Source: Roseibium sediminis
GTDB taxonomy: Bacteria > Pseudomonadota > Alphaproteobacteria > Rhizobiales > Stappiaceae
Assembly: GCF_008711325.1 (NCBI RefSeq)
Contig: NZ_VXDB01000002.1
Location: forward strand, 62,001-126,000
Reading direction: 5' to 3'
Length of the DNA stretch: 64,000 nucleotides
Positions within the stretch are counted from its first letter, which is position 1. Every line of letters begins with the position of its first letter. This document shows, piece after piece, positions 17,140 to 26,253 of the stretch. The notes beneath the pieces were generated by a model. The model was not told the DNA's origin. It made no database searches and saw only the letters and a program-made list of their open reading frames with translations. Position numbers and translations under genes: made by a program.

Positions 17140-17228
17140 CTGAATTTTCGAAAAGAACGGGTCAGTGGATAAAGTTTTTTGCGTGTAAAGCCAACCGCTG
17201 CGTAACCACCCGTCACCTGCGATCATTA

Positions 17229-17495
17229 TCAGAGCGGGCCATCCGTGCGCATGGGCCGGATTTCCGGGCCACGCATGAGAATCTCGGTGATGGAGATGCC
17301 GATCCGTTCGCCCAGAAGCACCACCTGCCCTGTCGCAATCAGGGTCTTGTTGGCATAGATCTTCACGTCGTCATCTTCACCGACATCCAGATCGATAACC
17401 GCACCACGGCCCATACGCAGCAACTGGTGGATCGGCATCTTGGACGTTCCGAGCACCACGGATATATCTACATAGATGTCATCAAAGGTGGTCAT
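17229..17495 (-). CDS. fliN: Short FliN-type flagellar motor switch protein (SpoA domain)
   Basis: Starting at ATG 17495 this is 88 residues, essentially one SpoA domain: DISVVLGTSKMPIHQLLRMGRGAVIDL in pattern, then VKIYANKTLIATGQVVLLGERIGISITEI. FliN forms the lower C-ring of the flagellar switch and binds the export apparatus. Canonical FliN has an extra N-terminal region of about 40-50 residues that is absent here, and no other flagellar gene is in the window. It may be a true FliN at a detached locus, or a second SpoA protein. A TTG at 17504 with AAGGA just upstream is an alternative start. Confidence 0.82.
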   Translation of the reverse strand: MTTFDDIYVDISVVLGTSKMPIHQLLRMGRGAVIDLDVGEDDDVKIYANKTLIATGQVVLLGERIGISITEILMRGPEIRPMRTDGPL

Positions 17496-17605
17496 TTGGA
17501 CCAAGGTTCCTTATGAGAAGACGAACACATACAGGGCCCGTGCGAATTAACAGGCCGTTAACCTTCGATACCGCACCGAAAAAGTTTACAAAAGATTAAC
17601 AGCAC

Positions 17606-18313
17606 ATGCCAGCCCCGGACCGCCAGCAGCTCGCGCTCGACTTTTCCCCCATTGAAGGCTCCCCACCGGTTGAATGGGTCATCGAGGATGACCTTGTTGA
17701 CTATGAACAGGCCATTGCCGAGATGGAATCCCGGGTTGCGGCCATCAGCGAAGGGAAAGCCAATGAGCGGGTCTGGCTGCTGGAGCACCCTCCCCTTTAT
17801 ACGGCAGGAACCAGTGCGGACGAGGCGGACCTGATCATGCCGGACCGGTTCCCGGTCTACAAGGCTGGCCGGGGTGGCCAGTATACCTACCATGGCCCCG
17901 GGCAACGGGTCGCTTATGTCATGCTGGACCTGAAGCGCCGCCAACAGGATGTCCGTGCCTTTGTTGCGGCTCTTGAGGCATGGGTGATCAACACGCTCTG
18001 GAACTATCATGTGCGCGGCGAACGGCGGGAAGACCGCGTCGGAGTGTGGGTTCGTCGCCCCGAGCGCAGTGCGACCTCGGAAGACAAGATCGCGGCCATC
18101 GGCATTCGCCTTCGCAAATGGGTGACATTCCACGGCATCAGCCTGAATGTGGAGCCCGAGCTGGATCATTTCTCAGGCATTGTCCCCTGCGGCATTCAGG
18201 AACACGGCGTCACCAGTCTGGTAGACCTTGGCCTGCCGGTCACGATGCCGGAAAACGACATGGTCATGCGGGCGGAATTCGAAAAGATCTTCGGACCGAC
18301 GGCGCTGCTTTAG
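17606..18313 (+). CDS. lipB: Octanoyl-[acyl-carrier-protein]:protein transferase LipB
   Basis: A 235-residue LipB, which moves octanoate from acyl carrier protein to lipoyl domains of 2-oxoacid dehydrogenases, the first step of lipoate assembly. Family motifs are complete: [45 protein letters not shown] with catalytic Lys161, and [11 protein letters not shown] with acyl-accepting Cys195. It is divergent from fliN and convergent with an SDR gene that ends four bases away, without a visible terminator between. Confidence 0.97.
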   Translation: MPAPDRQQLALDFSPIEGSPPVEWVIEDDLVDYEQAIAEMESRVAAISEGKANERVWLLEHPPLYTAGTSADEADLIMPDRFPVYKAGRGGQYTYHGPGQRVAYVMLDLKRRQQDVRAFVAALEAWVINTLWNYHVRGERREDRVGVWVRRPERSATSEDKIAAIGIRLRKWVTFHGISLNVEPELDHFSGIVPCGIQEHGVTSLVDLGLPVTMPENDMVMRAEFEKIFGPTALL

Positions 18314-18317
18314 AAGC

Positions 18318-19214
18318 CTACCTCGCTCCGGCAGCGCCCTGCAGGGCGACGCTCAGGCTGGAGACATAATGTTCCAGCTTGGCTTTGCCACCCGGGTTCC
18401 AGCCAAGGACCTTCAGTTTGCCCGGCTCCAACACACCGAGCGGACCGGGTGCGCGTGCAGGTGGCGGCACGGGTATGGCCATCTCACTGGCATAAAGCGA
18501 CAGCAGCTCGTGGCGATCAAGCAGCAGATCTGAAACATTGAAAATGTCGAAGACGGCGCCCTCCGGCCTTTCGCTCTCCAGAACGAGTGACACCGCACTG
18601 GCCACATCCTCGCCATGGACTTCTGTGCCCAGATGCGGCTCGATCTTTGCTCCACGGGCAAAGGCGCTGAAGAGGCTGGACCACTTGTCGCGAGAGCGCC
18701 CGGGAGGCGTTCCGTAAACGCTGGCAAGGCGGAGAGCTGTTCCGGCAAAGGTGTCGTCGCACAGGTTTTCTAGCGCCATTTCTCCGGCAATCTTCACCTG
18801 ACCATACAGACTGTCCGGACCGAGCTCGGCATCTTCCTTCAGCACCGCCCAGTTTCCGCTATTTGCATAGACAGCATCGCTGGACAGGCATATCGCGTGG
18901 CGGATACCTGCTAGCTTTGCGGCTTCGAAAATCCGGATCGCTCCGCCGACATTCAGTTCAATGAAGCTATGCGGGTCATCCCCTTCTCCGTCGCGATACT
19001 TGCCGGGCACGTGGGAAAACGCCGCATGCACCAGTGCATCAGCTTCGGGAAGTGTCACTTCTTCGTCGGCAAGGTCCCATGCATGGAAGGCAACGCCATC
19101 AAGCTCAACGGTTTTGCGGCCAAGACAGGTGACCTTGTGCCCGTCCTCGGCCAAGCGCGCAGTGATAAACCGGCCCACCGTTCCGGAGGCACCCGACACG
19201 AGAATATGCTTCAT
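18318..19214 (-). CDS. NAD-dependent epimerase/dehydratase (extended SDR)
   Basis: A 298-residue protein starting at ATG 19214 (MKHILVSGASGTVGRFI, a GxxGxxG nucleotide-binding loop). The catalytic Tyr-x-x-x-Lys is in SLYGQVKIAGE, and LSSDAVYA supplies the Ser/Thr of the extended SDR active site. The protein acts in the cytoplasm on a sugar-nucleotide or similar substrate, which the sequence does not reveal. The neighbours (lipB, ribN) give no pathway clue. Confidence 0.85.
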   Translation of the reverse strand: MKHILVSGASGTVGRFITARLAEDGHKVTCLGRKTVELDGVAFHAWDLADEEVTLPEADALVHAAFSHVPGKYRDGEGDDPHSFIELNVGGAIRIFEAAKLAGIRHAICLSSDAVYANSGNWAVLKEDAELGPDSLYGQVKIAGEMALENLCDDTFAGTALRLASVYGTPPGRSRDKWSSLFSAFARGAKIEPHLGTEVHGEDVASAVSLVLESERPEGAVFDIFNVSDLLLDRHELLSLYASEMAIPVPPPARAPGPLGVLEPGKLKVLGWNPGGKAKLEHYVSSLSVALQGAAGAR

Positions 19215-19415
19215 TGTCACCCTAACCAACAGCTTGTCGCCAGTTTCACTATAGCTGAGTCGCCCGTGAAACCGGCCTTTCCGTTAGGGTTGTCACAGCT
19301 TATCCAGAGTTCCAACCTGTCCGCTTTGACAAGCGGTGGTCATGGAGCTGTGAGTTTTACCAAGACCAGAGTGGCAGTTTAGCCGTCTGATCGGCACGCC
19401 TGCCACCCGAGGCAC

Positions 19416-20327
19416 TCAGGTTCGGGCCGCCGTCGACAGCGTCCGCGCAGCCTTTGCCTCATCCAGCATAACAATGAGCGACGCACCCACGATCACAAGG
19501 GCGCCGGGCCAGAAGGCCCCTGTTGGCGCGAACCCGAAGGCGAACCATCCAACCGCAATATTTAGCGGAAGTTTGAGGTGATCAAAGGGCTGAATGAACG
19601 CGGCATCCGCTTTTTGATAGGCCAGTGTGAGGAGATAATTCGCCAGAACCGTCAGTAGACCGGCGGCTGGCAACAGCCACAATGCCGTCCCCGAAATGCC
19701 GAGGCCCGCATCCCCGAAGGCGAGAAAGGCGTTCACCGGCGTCATCAAAAGCAGCAGGTAAAGGGTGATCGTATCCGCGGCTTCGGTCCGGGTCAGTTTC
19801 TTGGTGACAAGTGACGTTCCGGCCCAGAACGCAGCAGCCCCGACGGGCAGAACGGCACCCCAGTGGAAGCTTTCCGTCCAGGGTTCGAGAATGACCATGC
19901 CTCCGGCGAAGCCCGCGGCGGTCGCCATCCAGCGCACCCAACCCACACGCTCGCGAAAGAACAGCTTAGCCCCGATGATGACGAAGAAGGGCGACGTCAT
20001 GACAAGGGCAATGGCCTGCCAGATCTGCACCTGCGCAAGACCGGCGACCCACATCTGGATACCGACAACGGCAAGGCCGGCGCGCACCAGATGCCAACCG
20101 AGCTGATCGGTCTTCAGCGCAGACACACCGCCACGCAGCACCCATGGCAGTGCAGCAAGCAGGCCGAAGGCATATTGCCAGAAGGCTGCCGTTGTGGACG
20201 CAACGCCCAACTGCATGGTGGACGCCTGCAGCGCACCATTGATAAGCGCGAAGGATGCCCCTGCCCCAACCATGGCCAGCACAGCCAACAGCGGACGCTG
20301 AGATGAGGAAGTCGAAAGTTCAGTCAT
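19416..20327 (-). CDS. ribN: RibN-type riboflavin transporter (EamA/DMT family)
   Basis: A 303-residue polytopic protein with ten predicted membrane helices in two EamA repeats (for example FFVIIGAKLFFRERVGWVRW ends the first). EamA proteins move many metabolites, but this one lies directly behind an FMN riboswitch (20421..20573), as do the RibN riboflavin importers of Rhizobiales. That link supports riboflavin uptake through the inner membrane, repressed when FMN is plentiful. The start has GAGG at a seven-base spacing. The specificity is an inference from the riboswitch and family. Confidence 0.82.
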   Translation of the reverse strand: MTELSTSSSQRPLLAVLAMVGAGASFALINGALQASTMQLGVASTTAAFWQYAFGLLAALPWVLRGGVSALKTDQLGWHLVRAGLAVVGIQMWVAGLAQVQIWQAIALVMTSPFFVIIGAKLFFRERVGWVRWMATAAGFAGGMVILEPWTESFHWGAVLPVGAAAFWAGTSLVTKKLTRTEAADTITLYLLLLMTPVNAFLAFGDAGLGISGTALWLLPAAGLLTVLANYLLTLAYQKADAAFIQPFDHLKLPLNIAVGWFAFGFAPTGAFWPGALVIVGASLIVMLDEAKAARTLSTAART

Positions 20328-20377
20328 GTTCGGACCTCGTTGCCAGTTTCACAGCGAACAGTCCGAGCACGTAAACC

Positions 20378-20410
20378 GTGTGCAGGTCCGCTGTTGCGGC
20401 CCTTGCACAC
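20378..20410 (-). promoter_or_regulatory. Hairpin in the FMN riboswitch expression platform
   Basis: GTGTGCA and TGCACAC form a perfect seven-pair outer stem with CCGC/GCGG inside, between the aptamer and ribN. No T run follows, so it may control ribosome access or act as an anti-structure rather than as a terminator. Confidence 0.5.
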
Positions 20411-20420
20411 CTGCCATCGT

Positions 20421-20573
<153 letters not shown>

Positions 20574-20759
20574 TGTTCCCCTTCTCCATACCTTCCGTGA
20601 CGCAGGTTGCAAAGATCATTGCGCAAAATTTTTCAGTATCGCTGAAAGCTCCTTTCGGAAGGGCTCAGCAAATTTCTCGCTCGCCGCCCAAAACAGTGAT
20701 TGTTGGACGCAAAATTCTCACATACCTTTCCCGCAATTGTTGCAGGAGGCACATTTCAC

Positions 20760-21514
20760 ATGCGTTCGCTTTTTCAGTTTTCCGCAGCCCTTTCCATTGC
20801 CTTTTCGCTCACCGGCCTTCCGGCTTTGGCTTCGGAGACGGCAGCTCCAAAGCTCGGCCCAAACGCAACGCCGATCACCGCGGACCAGACCTATTTGCGC
20901 GGCAGCGAAGCCCCCGATTACTGGGCTTTTCGCCTTTCGTGAAGCCGCAATTCACATCGAGCGCTTGCTCCATCGCCAGCGTGACGGCTGCCATCAACGG
21001 CCTGAAAGGTCTTCCGTCCCATGCCGAGGACAAGGTCCTGAGCCAGCCCGAATTGCTGGAGAAAATCGGCGATCCGCTTTGGGCGAAACTTTCGGCGGAA
21101 GAAGGCGACGGGGTGACCATCGCGCAACTTGCGGCCTATGCAGGCGCGGCGGTGCAGGCAGCCGATCTTCAGGGCTACGAAGTTGAGAGTTATCAGCCTG
21201 AATCTGCCGATGAAGCCTCCCTCAGCCGCGTGCGTGACATCCTTGCCGCCAATGAAAAGTCAGCCAGCGACGCCCTTCTCGTCTATTTCAATCAGGGGGT
21301 CGTGACCGGAGACTGGGACGGGCCGCATGTCTCCCTGATCGGGGCCTATGATGCGGACAAGGACCGGGTGCTCGTGCTTGAGGTGGATCAGGACTGGTAC
21401 ATCCCCTACTGGACCCCAACCTCCGTTCTACTTGATGCCATGATCAAGCCGACATCAGCAGAGCACGGCCCTCTGGAGGGCGAAACAGGTGGTTTTGTCT
21501 GGCTCAAACGGTGA
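20760..21514 (+). pseudogene. Phytochelatin-synthase-like gene with a frameshift
   Basis: The gene opens at ATG 20760 behind AGGAGG (20744..20749). The first frame encodes a signal peptide (residues 1-25) and reads to GSEAPDYWAF, then hits TGA at 20940. The family sequence continues in another frame: SPFVKPQFTSSACSIASV with the catalytic cysteine, later GPHVSLIGAYD with the histidine and VLVLEVD with the aspartate. Adding one T to the TTTT at 20927..20930 restores one continuous protein of about 250 residues. Prokaryotic phytochelatin-synthase homologues are papain-fold peptidases that cleave glutathione. The lesion may be a real inactivation, phase variation or a homopolymer sequencing error. 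Confidence 0.85.
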
Positions 21515-21560
21515 AACAAACGCCGAATTTCATTTTCTGACCCAATCAGCCGGAAGATCA

Positions 21561-22058
21561 ATGCCCGAAGCGATTACCCTTGAAACAGACCGCCTTGTCT
21601 TGCGGCCCATGACCTATGCCGATTGGCCGAATTATCTGGAGCTCATGCAGTCCGACTACTCTGTCGGAATGGGCGGGCCGCACACCACGTCCTTCGCCTG
21701 GGGCATGTTTTGTCACGACATTGCCCTGTGGTCCCTCTTCGGCCACGGTGCCTTGATGTTTGACGACAAGGCATCCGGCACGACACTCGGACAGGTCGGC
21801 ATCAACGCCGGACCGATGTTCCCCGAGACCGAGATTGGCTGGTACGTCTACCCTGAGGCAGAAGGCAAGGGTTATGCCTTCGAAGCGGCAAGCGCCTATC
21901 GCGACTGGGCGAGAGAGATCCGCAAGCTCCCGACACTTGTGAGCTACATCGATGCCAACAATACCCGCTCCATCCGCCTCGCGGAACGTCTGGGCGCCAC
22001 ACTGGACCCGGACGCCCGCCGGAATGACCCGGAAGACGTGGTCTACAGGCACTTTTGA
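21561..22058 (+). CDS. GNAT N-acetyltransferase, RimJ/RimL type
   Basis: Start at ATG 21561 behind GGAAGA gives 165 residues: MPEAITLETDRLVLRPMTYADW is the usual opening of the RimJ/RimL group, EIGWYVYPEAEGKGYAFEAA carries the acetyl-CoA binding Q/R-x-x-G-x-G/A-like loop (EGKGYA), and SYIDANNTRSIRLAERLGA is the conserved C-terminal strand-helix. It transfers acetyl groups to an unknown amine. It follows the phytochelatin-synthase-like gene by 46 bases and could be co-transcribed with it. Confidence 0.9.
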   Translation: MPEAITLETDRLVLRPMTYADWPNYLELMQSDYSVGMGGPHTTSFAWGMFCHDIALWSLFGHGALMFDDKASGTTLGQVGINAGPMFPETEIGWYVYPEAEGKGYAFEAASAYRDWAREIRKLPTLVSYIDANNTRSIRLAERLGATLDPDARRNDPEDVVYRHF

Positions 22059-22067
22059 GAAAATGGG

Positions 22068-22742
22068 TCAGGAGTTCTGGTTGACCCAGTCGACGATGAG
22101 CCCCGGGCCCTCTGCAAGAAAATCTGGCTTCTCGGCGGAGAGTTCGTCCCGGCTGCCATAGCCCCAGAGGACACCGATGCTGCGCACCGAGTTGTTGCGG
22201 GCGCCGATGAGATCGAATTTGCGGTCACCGATCATCACGCATTCAGCTGGCGACAGCCCCTCTTGCTGCAAGATGTGGGCGATCAGCTCAGTCTTGTCAG
22301 AGCGCGTTCCATCCGGCTCCGCGCCGTAGACCCTTTCAATCGGCGGCATGAGCCCGAAATGCTCGACGATCTTTCCGGCATAGGAATTCGTCTTGGATGT
22401 TGCGACCAGCATGCGCTTGCCCTTGGCATGAAGGGCTTCAACCGCTGCATCGATCCCTTCAATCAAGGTATTCTCGAACATGCCCTTTTCGGCATAGCGC
22501 TCGCGGTAAAAGGCAACTGCCTTGTCGGTGACTGTGCGATCTTTTGTGTTCAGGAGAACTTCGAAACTGTCCCACAGCGGCGGGCCGATACACCAGCCTA
22601 GCGTAGACGCCTCTGGCACCTCTGCGCCCATCTTCTCCATGGCATATTTGATGCAGCGCGTGATGCCCTCAAACGGATCGCTGAGGGTTCCATCGAGATC
22701 AAAGAGGATGGTGGTGACGGGTAGCGGCTTGTCGGCAGACAC
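22068..22742 (-). CDS. HAD-family phosphatase, phosphoglycolate-phosphatase-like
   Basis: I prefer the GTG at 22742 (AGGAA seven bases upstream), giving 224 residues; a TTG at 22784 would add 14. FDLDGTLSD is HAD motif I with the two catalytic aspartates, VATSKTNS is motif II, and GDRKFDLIGARNN is motif IV. The helical cap between motifs I and II is of the GPH/PGP type. It dephosphorylates a small metabolite in the cytoplasm. Its C-terminus converges on the GNAT gene with nine bases between. Confidence 0.87.
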   Translation of the reverse strand: MSADKPLPVTTILFDLDGTLSDPFEGITRCIKYAMEKMGAEVPEASTLGWCIGPPLWDSFEVLLNTKDRTVTDKAVAFYRERYAEKGMFENTLIEGIDAAVEALHAKGKRMLVATSKTNSYAGKIVEHFGLMPPIERVYGAEPDGTRSDKTELIAHILQQEGLSPAECVMIGDRKFDLIGARNNSVRSIGVLWGYGSRDELSAEKPDFLAEGPGLIVDWVNQNS

Positions 22743-22840
22743 TTGAGGTTCCTGTCGGGAGATTGCTTGCTCTGGTTTATCCAATTTTTTTCCGTGTGCC
22801 TATCCCACCCACAAGCAAGTCTATCCGCGCAAGATATCTC

Positions 22841-22966
22841 CATCCCCTCCCCCTTGTGGGGAGGGCAAGGGTGGGGGTGAGGATATTTCAACCGAATCTG
22901 ATACCGAGGTCGGACAAGATATACCCCCACCCCTACCCCCTCCCCACAAGGGGGAGGGGAACTGGG
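22841..22966. repeat. GC-rich double palindrome, intergenic repeat
   Basis: Two arms of about 45 bases (22843..22887 and 22916..22961) are near-perfect reverse complements separated by about 28 bases. Each arm contains its own palindrome TCCCCTCCCCCTTGTGGGGA followed by a run like AGGGTGGGGGT. The element lies in a 400-base gap between the HAD and pccA genes. From memory, similar CCCTCCCCACAAGGGGGAGGG palindromes are scattered through many alphaproteobacterial genomes. Confidence 0.8.
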
Positions 22967-23130
22967 GGCACGAGCAGTTGAGGACGTTTTGCAGAGCCAA
23001 TAATTAAAGCCCCACCGACCCAAAATCGCTTGCCATTACAGACCTTCTGTCAACCTGCAACGATCATCCAAAGTATTTGCAAGCGCTTGTTTTTATTCAC
23101 CCCTAGGCACAGTACTGAGGATGGCACCAC

Positions 23131-23160
23131 AAAAAACCGGCGATCATCTCGCCGGTTTTT
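23131..23160 (-). terminator. Terminator of pccA
   Basis: Minus strand AAAAACCGGCGA, loop GATGA, TCGCCGGTTTTTT is a nine-pair GC-rich stem with a T run, 27 bases after the pccA stop. Confidence 0.92.
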
Positions 23161-23186
23161 CATGGTCAATGCAAGCCCAGTAGGAC

Positions 23187-25199
23187 TTATTCGAATTCCA
23201 TGATCACCGCATCAACGGCAAGGCTGTCGCCAGCTGCTGCCTTGATGGAGGAGACAACGCAATCGCGTTCTGCGCGCAGGACGTTTTCCATTTTCATGGC
23301 TTCCACGATGGCCAGCTGCTCGCCGGCCTTCACTTCCTGGCCCTCTTCCACGGCGATAGACACCACAAGACCCGGCATCGGGCAGAGCAGCATCTTGGAC
23401 GTGTCCGGCGGCATTTTTTCCGGCATCAGGGCGTCGAGCTCGGCAATGCGCGGGGTCATGACCTTGGCAACGACCGAATAGCCCTGCCAGTCGAGGCGGT
23501 AGCCGCCCATAACGGGGCGAACCTGCACGGTGACAGCCCGCTCGCCGACCCGGCCATTCCAGAGGCGATCCCCCGGAGCCCAGTCGGATTCGACCGCGGT
23601 GACCGGTCCATCGCCGATGGCAACATCGATCTCGATCGGCGTTCCCGGATACCCGGCGGCAAGACGGATCGGAATGTAGCTCTTGTCGATCTTCACCACC
23701 CAGTCCTCGCGCACGGCACCCGAATGCGGACGCAGACGGCCGGTCAGGTGATCGAGGCGCTCGCGGTTGAGCGCGCCCATGGACAAGGCAACGGCGGCAA
23801 GCAGCGCCTGTGCATTTTCATCCGGCTCTGCGGGGCTGAAACCATCGGGATATTCGTCGGCGATGAAGCTGGTGGACAGATCGCCGGAGCGCCAGCGCGG
23901 ATGGTTCATCAGCGACGTGAGGAACGGAACGTTGTGCTGGATGCCGTCGACATAAAACGCGTCCAGAGCTTCCGACATTCCGGCAATCGCCTCTTCGCGG
24001 GTTGGCGCATGGGTGACCAGCTTGGCGATCATCGGATCGTAGAACATGGAGATTTCCGAGCCCTCGACCACACCGGTGTCGTTGCGGATGGTCAGGCCTT
24101 CGGCGACACCCTCTTCCGGCGGCCGGTAGCGGGTCAGGCGGCCGATGGACGGCAGGAAGTTGCGGTACGGGTCTTCCGCATAGATGCGGCTTTCAATCGA
24201 CCAGCCGTTCAACTTCACGTCTTCCTGGCTGATTTCCAGCTTTTCGCCAGCAGCCACGTGGATCATCTGCTCCACGAGGTCGATCCCGGTGATCAACTCG
24301 GTGACCGGATGTTCCACCTGCAGGCGGGTGTTCATTTCAAGGAAGAAGAAGCTCTTGTCCTGACCCGCAACGAATTCGACCGTTCCGGCAGAATCATAGT
24401 CCACGGCCTTGGCAAGGGCGACGGCCTGCTCACCCATGGCGCGGCGGGTTTCCTCGTCCAGCAGCGGTGACGGGGCCTCCTCGATCACCTTCTGGTTCCG
24501 GCGCTGAATGGAGCACTCGCGCTCACCGAGGTAAACAACGTTGCCGTGCTTGTCGCCAAGGACCTGAATTTCGATGTGGCGCGGGTTCTGGATGAACTTT
24601 TCGATGAAGACGCGGTCATCCCCGAAGGAAGACGCTGCTTCCGACTTGGAACGCGTATAACCGTCACGAACTTCTTCCGCGTTCCAGGCAATGCGCATGC
24701 CCTTGCCACCACCACCGGCGGACGCCTTGATCATGACCGGATAGCCGATGTCCCCGGCGATTTCGACTGCCTGCTCCGGGCTTTCAATCACACCCAGATA
24801 ACCGGGAACCGTCGAGACGCGGGCTTCGTTGGCGAATTTCTTCGATTCGATCTTGTCACCCATCGCCTCGATCGCGCGCGGGTTGGGCCCGATGAAGACG
24901 ATGCCTTCCTTTGCGAGAGCTTTGGGGAAGCTGGCCCGCTCGGACAGGAAGCCGTAGCCCGGATGAACCGCTTCCGCGCCTGTCTGCTTGCAGGCTGCGA
25001 TGATCTTTTCGGCGATGAGATAGGAATCAGCGGCGGCAGCCGGTCCGATGTGGACGGCCTCGTCTGCCATTTCCACATGAAGGGCGTCCTGATCGGCATC
25101 GGAATAGACGGCAACTGTCTTGATGCCCATGCGCTTGGCCGTCTTGATGACCCGGCACGCGATTTCGCCACGGTTGGCGATCAGGATCTTGGAAAACAT
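23187..25199 (-). CDS. pccA: Propionyl/acetyl-CoA carboxylase alpha (biotin) subunit
   Basis: Start at ATG 25199 (MFSKILIANRGEIACRVI), behind GGTGGAG, gives 670 residues. The biotin carboxylase half has KASAGGGGKGMRIAW, the ATP loop, and FLEMNTRLQVEHPVTE, the catalytic region. A middle BT domain follows, and the C-terminal biotinyl domain has EAMKMEN with the biotinylated Lys636. Together with pccB (28.7 kb) it carboxylates propionyl-CoA to methylmalonyl-CoA, feeding odd-chain and branched amino acid carbon into the TCA cycle. The partner gene is 3.5 kb away behind four other genes. Confidence 0.96.
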   Translation of the reverse strand: MFSKILIANRGEIACRVIKTAKRMGIKTVAVYSDADQDALHVEMADEAVHIGPAAAADSYLIAEKIIAACKQTGAEAVHPGYGFLSERASFPKALAKEGIVFIGPNPRAIEAMGDKIESKKFANEARVSTVPGYLGVIESPEQAVEIAGDIGYPVMIKASAGGGGKGMRIAWNAEEVRDGYTRSKSEAASSFGDDRVFIEKFIQNPRHIEIQVLGDKHGNVVYLGERECSIQRRNQKVIEEAPSPLLDEETRRAMGEQAVALAKAVDYDSAGTVEFVAGQDKSFFFLEMNTRLQVEHPVTELITGIDLVEQMIHVAAGEKLEISQEDVKLNGWSIESRIYAEDPYRNFLPSIGRLTRYRPPEEGVAEGLTIRNDTGVVEGSEISMFYDPMIAKLVTHAPTREEAIAGMSEALDAFYVDGIQHNVPFLTSLMNHPRWRSGDLSTSFIADEYPDGFSPAEPDENAQALLAAVALSMGALNRERLDHLTGRLRPHSGAVREDWVVKIDKSYIPIRLAAGYPGTPIEIDVAIGDGPVTAVESDWAPGDRLWNGRVGERAVTVQVRPVMGGYRLDWQGYSVVAKVMTPRIAELDALMPEKMPPDTSKMLLCPMPGLVVSIAVEEGQEVKAGEQLAIVEAMKMENVLRAERDCVVSSIKAAAGDSLAVDAVIMEFE

Positions 25200-25442
25200 G
25201 TCAGCTCCACCCAAACTTTTCATTTGCAGTCTTGTAGGCGGTGCTTCGCGGCAGTGCAATATATCTAAAGGTTAACTGGCTCGATTTGGCAAAAGCCGAG
25301 CTCTGCCAAGGTTGATTGATACGGCACGCTGTTTTTGGAACATTTCGCGACCGTTGGGTTCTTTATTTTCCCGCTACAACCAAGTAAACGATGCAGCTTC
25401 AGAGTTGTACCAGTACAAGAACAGAAAACGGGCGACCCCAGC

Positions 25443-25814
25443 ATGGATGCCATTCACCTCGAGGATCTCGCGTTTTACGCCTATCACGGCGTCTATGACG
25501 AAGAGGCAAAACTCGGCCAGCGCTTTCATGTTGATCTGACTTGCTGGCTGGATCTCAAATCCGCATCCGAGAGCGACAACTATTCAGATACCGTCTGCTA
25601 CGCCTCCCTTGCAAAGACCGTTGAAAAGGCTGTGACGACAACCCGCTTCAATCTGATTGAACGGCTTGCCGGAGCCATCGCCCAAAGCCTGTTCGAGGCG
25701 GATGAGCGCATTCAACGGGTGCGGGTGCGGGTTCACAAGCCAGGAGCCCCCTTGCCTATCGCCGCTGGAAAAGTGAGCGTCGAGATCCTGAGAAACAGGC
25801 CGGGAATCACCTGA
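25443..25814 (+). CDS. folB: Dihydroneopterin aldolase FolB
   Basis: Start at ATG 25443 gives 123 residues: MDAIHLEDLAFYAYHGVYDEE is the classic FolB opening, with YHGV..EE containing the catalytic/binding glutamate, then QRFHVDLT and NLIERLAGAIAQSLF with the second conserved glutamate, and RVRVHKPGAPLP at the end. FolB converts dihydroneopterin to 6-hydroxymethyl-dihydropterin plus glycolaldehyde in folate synthesis. folP and folK, its usual partners, are not adjacent. It is divergent from pccA across about 240 bases without recognisable motifs. Confidence 0.94.
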   Translation: MDAIHLEDLAFYAYHGVYDEEAKLGQRFHVDLTCWLDLKSASESDNYSDTVCYASLAKTVEKAVTTTRFNLIERLAGAIAQSLFEADERIQRVRVRVHKPGAPLPIAAGKVSVEILRNRPGIT

Positions 25815-25908
25815 ATCTGATCAGATCAAGCGAGGCTGGCCACCTTGCCGCCGCATTCAGCCTGCCTGATAGGCGTTCAATTGTTTTGAGACTGCGGAGG
25901 CTGATGCC

Positions 25909-26217
25909 ATGCGCAAGCAATCCCGATATTTCGCCCTGTTTCTTGCCTTGAGCGCGATGGGGACCTCATTTGAAGCTCAGGCGCGCCCGGACGTGCGCAA
26001 GCTGACCTGCGCCAAGGCACAGCAGATGGTACGGGACCGTGGGGCCGTCGTGTTCACCACGAGCCGGACAACCTATTCCCTGTTTGTTTCCAACTACAAA
26101 TACTGTGATGCGTGGGAACGGCTTTACCCGCAATATGCCCAGACCAAGGACAATCCGAAGTGTCCCGTTGCCTATGAGTGCAAGGAACCCCTGTTCAACG
26201 ATTTCTGGCGCGACTGA
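25909..26217 (+). CDS. Small exported four-cysteine protein
   Basis: A 102-residue protein with a GGAGG ribosome site, a signal peptide (about residues 1-25, cleavage after AQA) and four cysteines (34, 66, 85, 91) that could form two disulfides in the periplasm. The pattern C-x-x-A-Q-x-M/V-V-x-x-x-G-A-V-V, then Y...V...YC and P-x-C-x-V-x-Y-x-C, recurs in small unassigned exported proteins of Rhizobiales, by my recollection. Its function is unknown. Confidence 0.8.
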   Translation: MRKQSRYFALFLALSAMGTSFEAQARPDVRKLTCAKAQQMVRDRGAVVFTTSRTTYSLFVSNYKYCDAWERLYPQYAQTKDNPKCPVAYECKEPLFNDFWRD

Positions 26218-26253
26218 GCAAGCTGACCTATTTCTGCCGGCTCTCTGAAGCCC

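Noticed and set aside
22841-22966. Possible CRISPR-like repeat
   Set aside because: Only one inverted pair is present, with no regularly spaced direct repeats or spacers and no cas genes.
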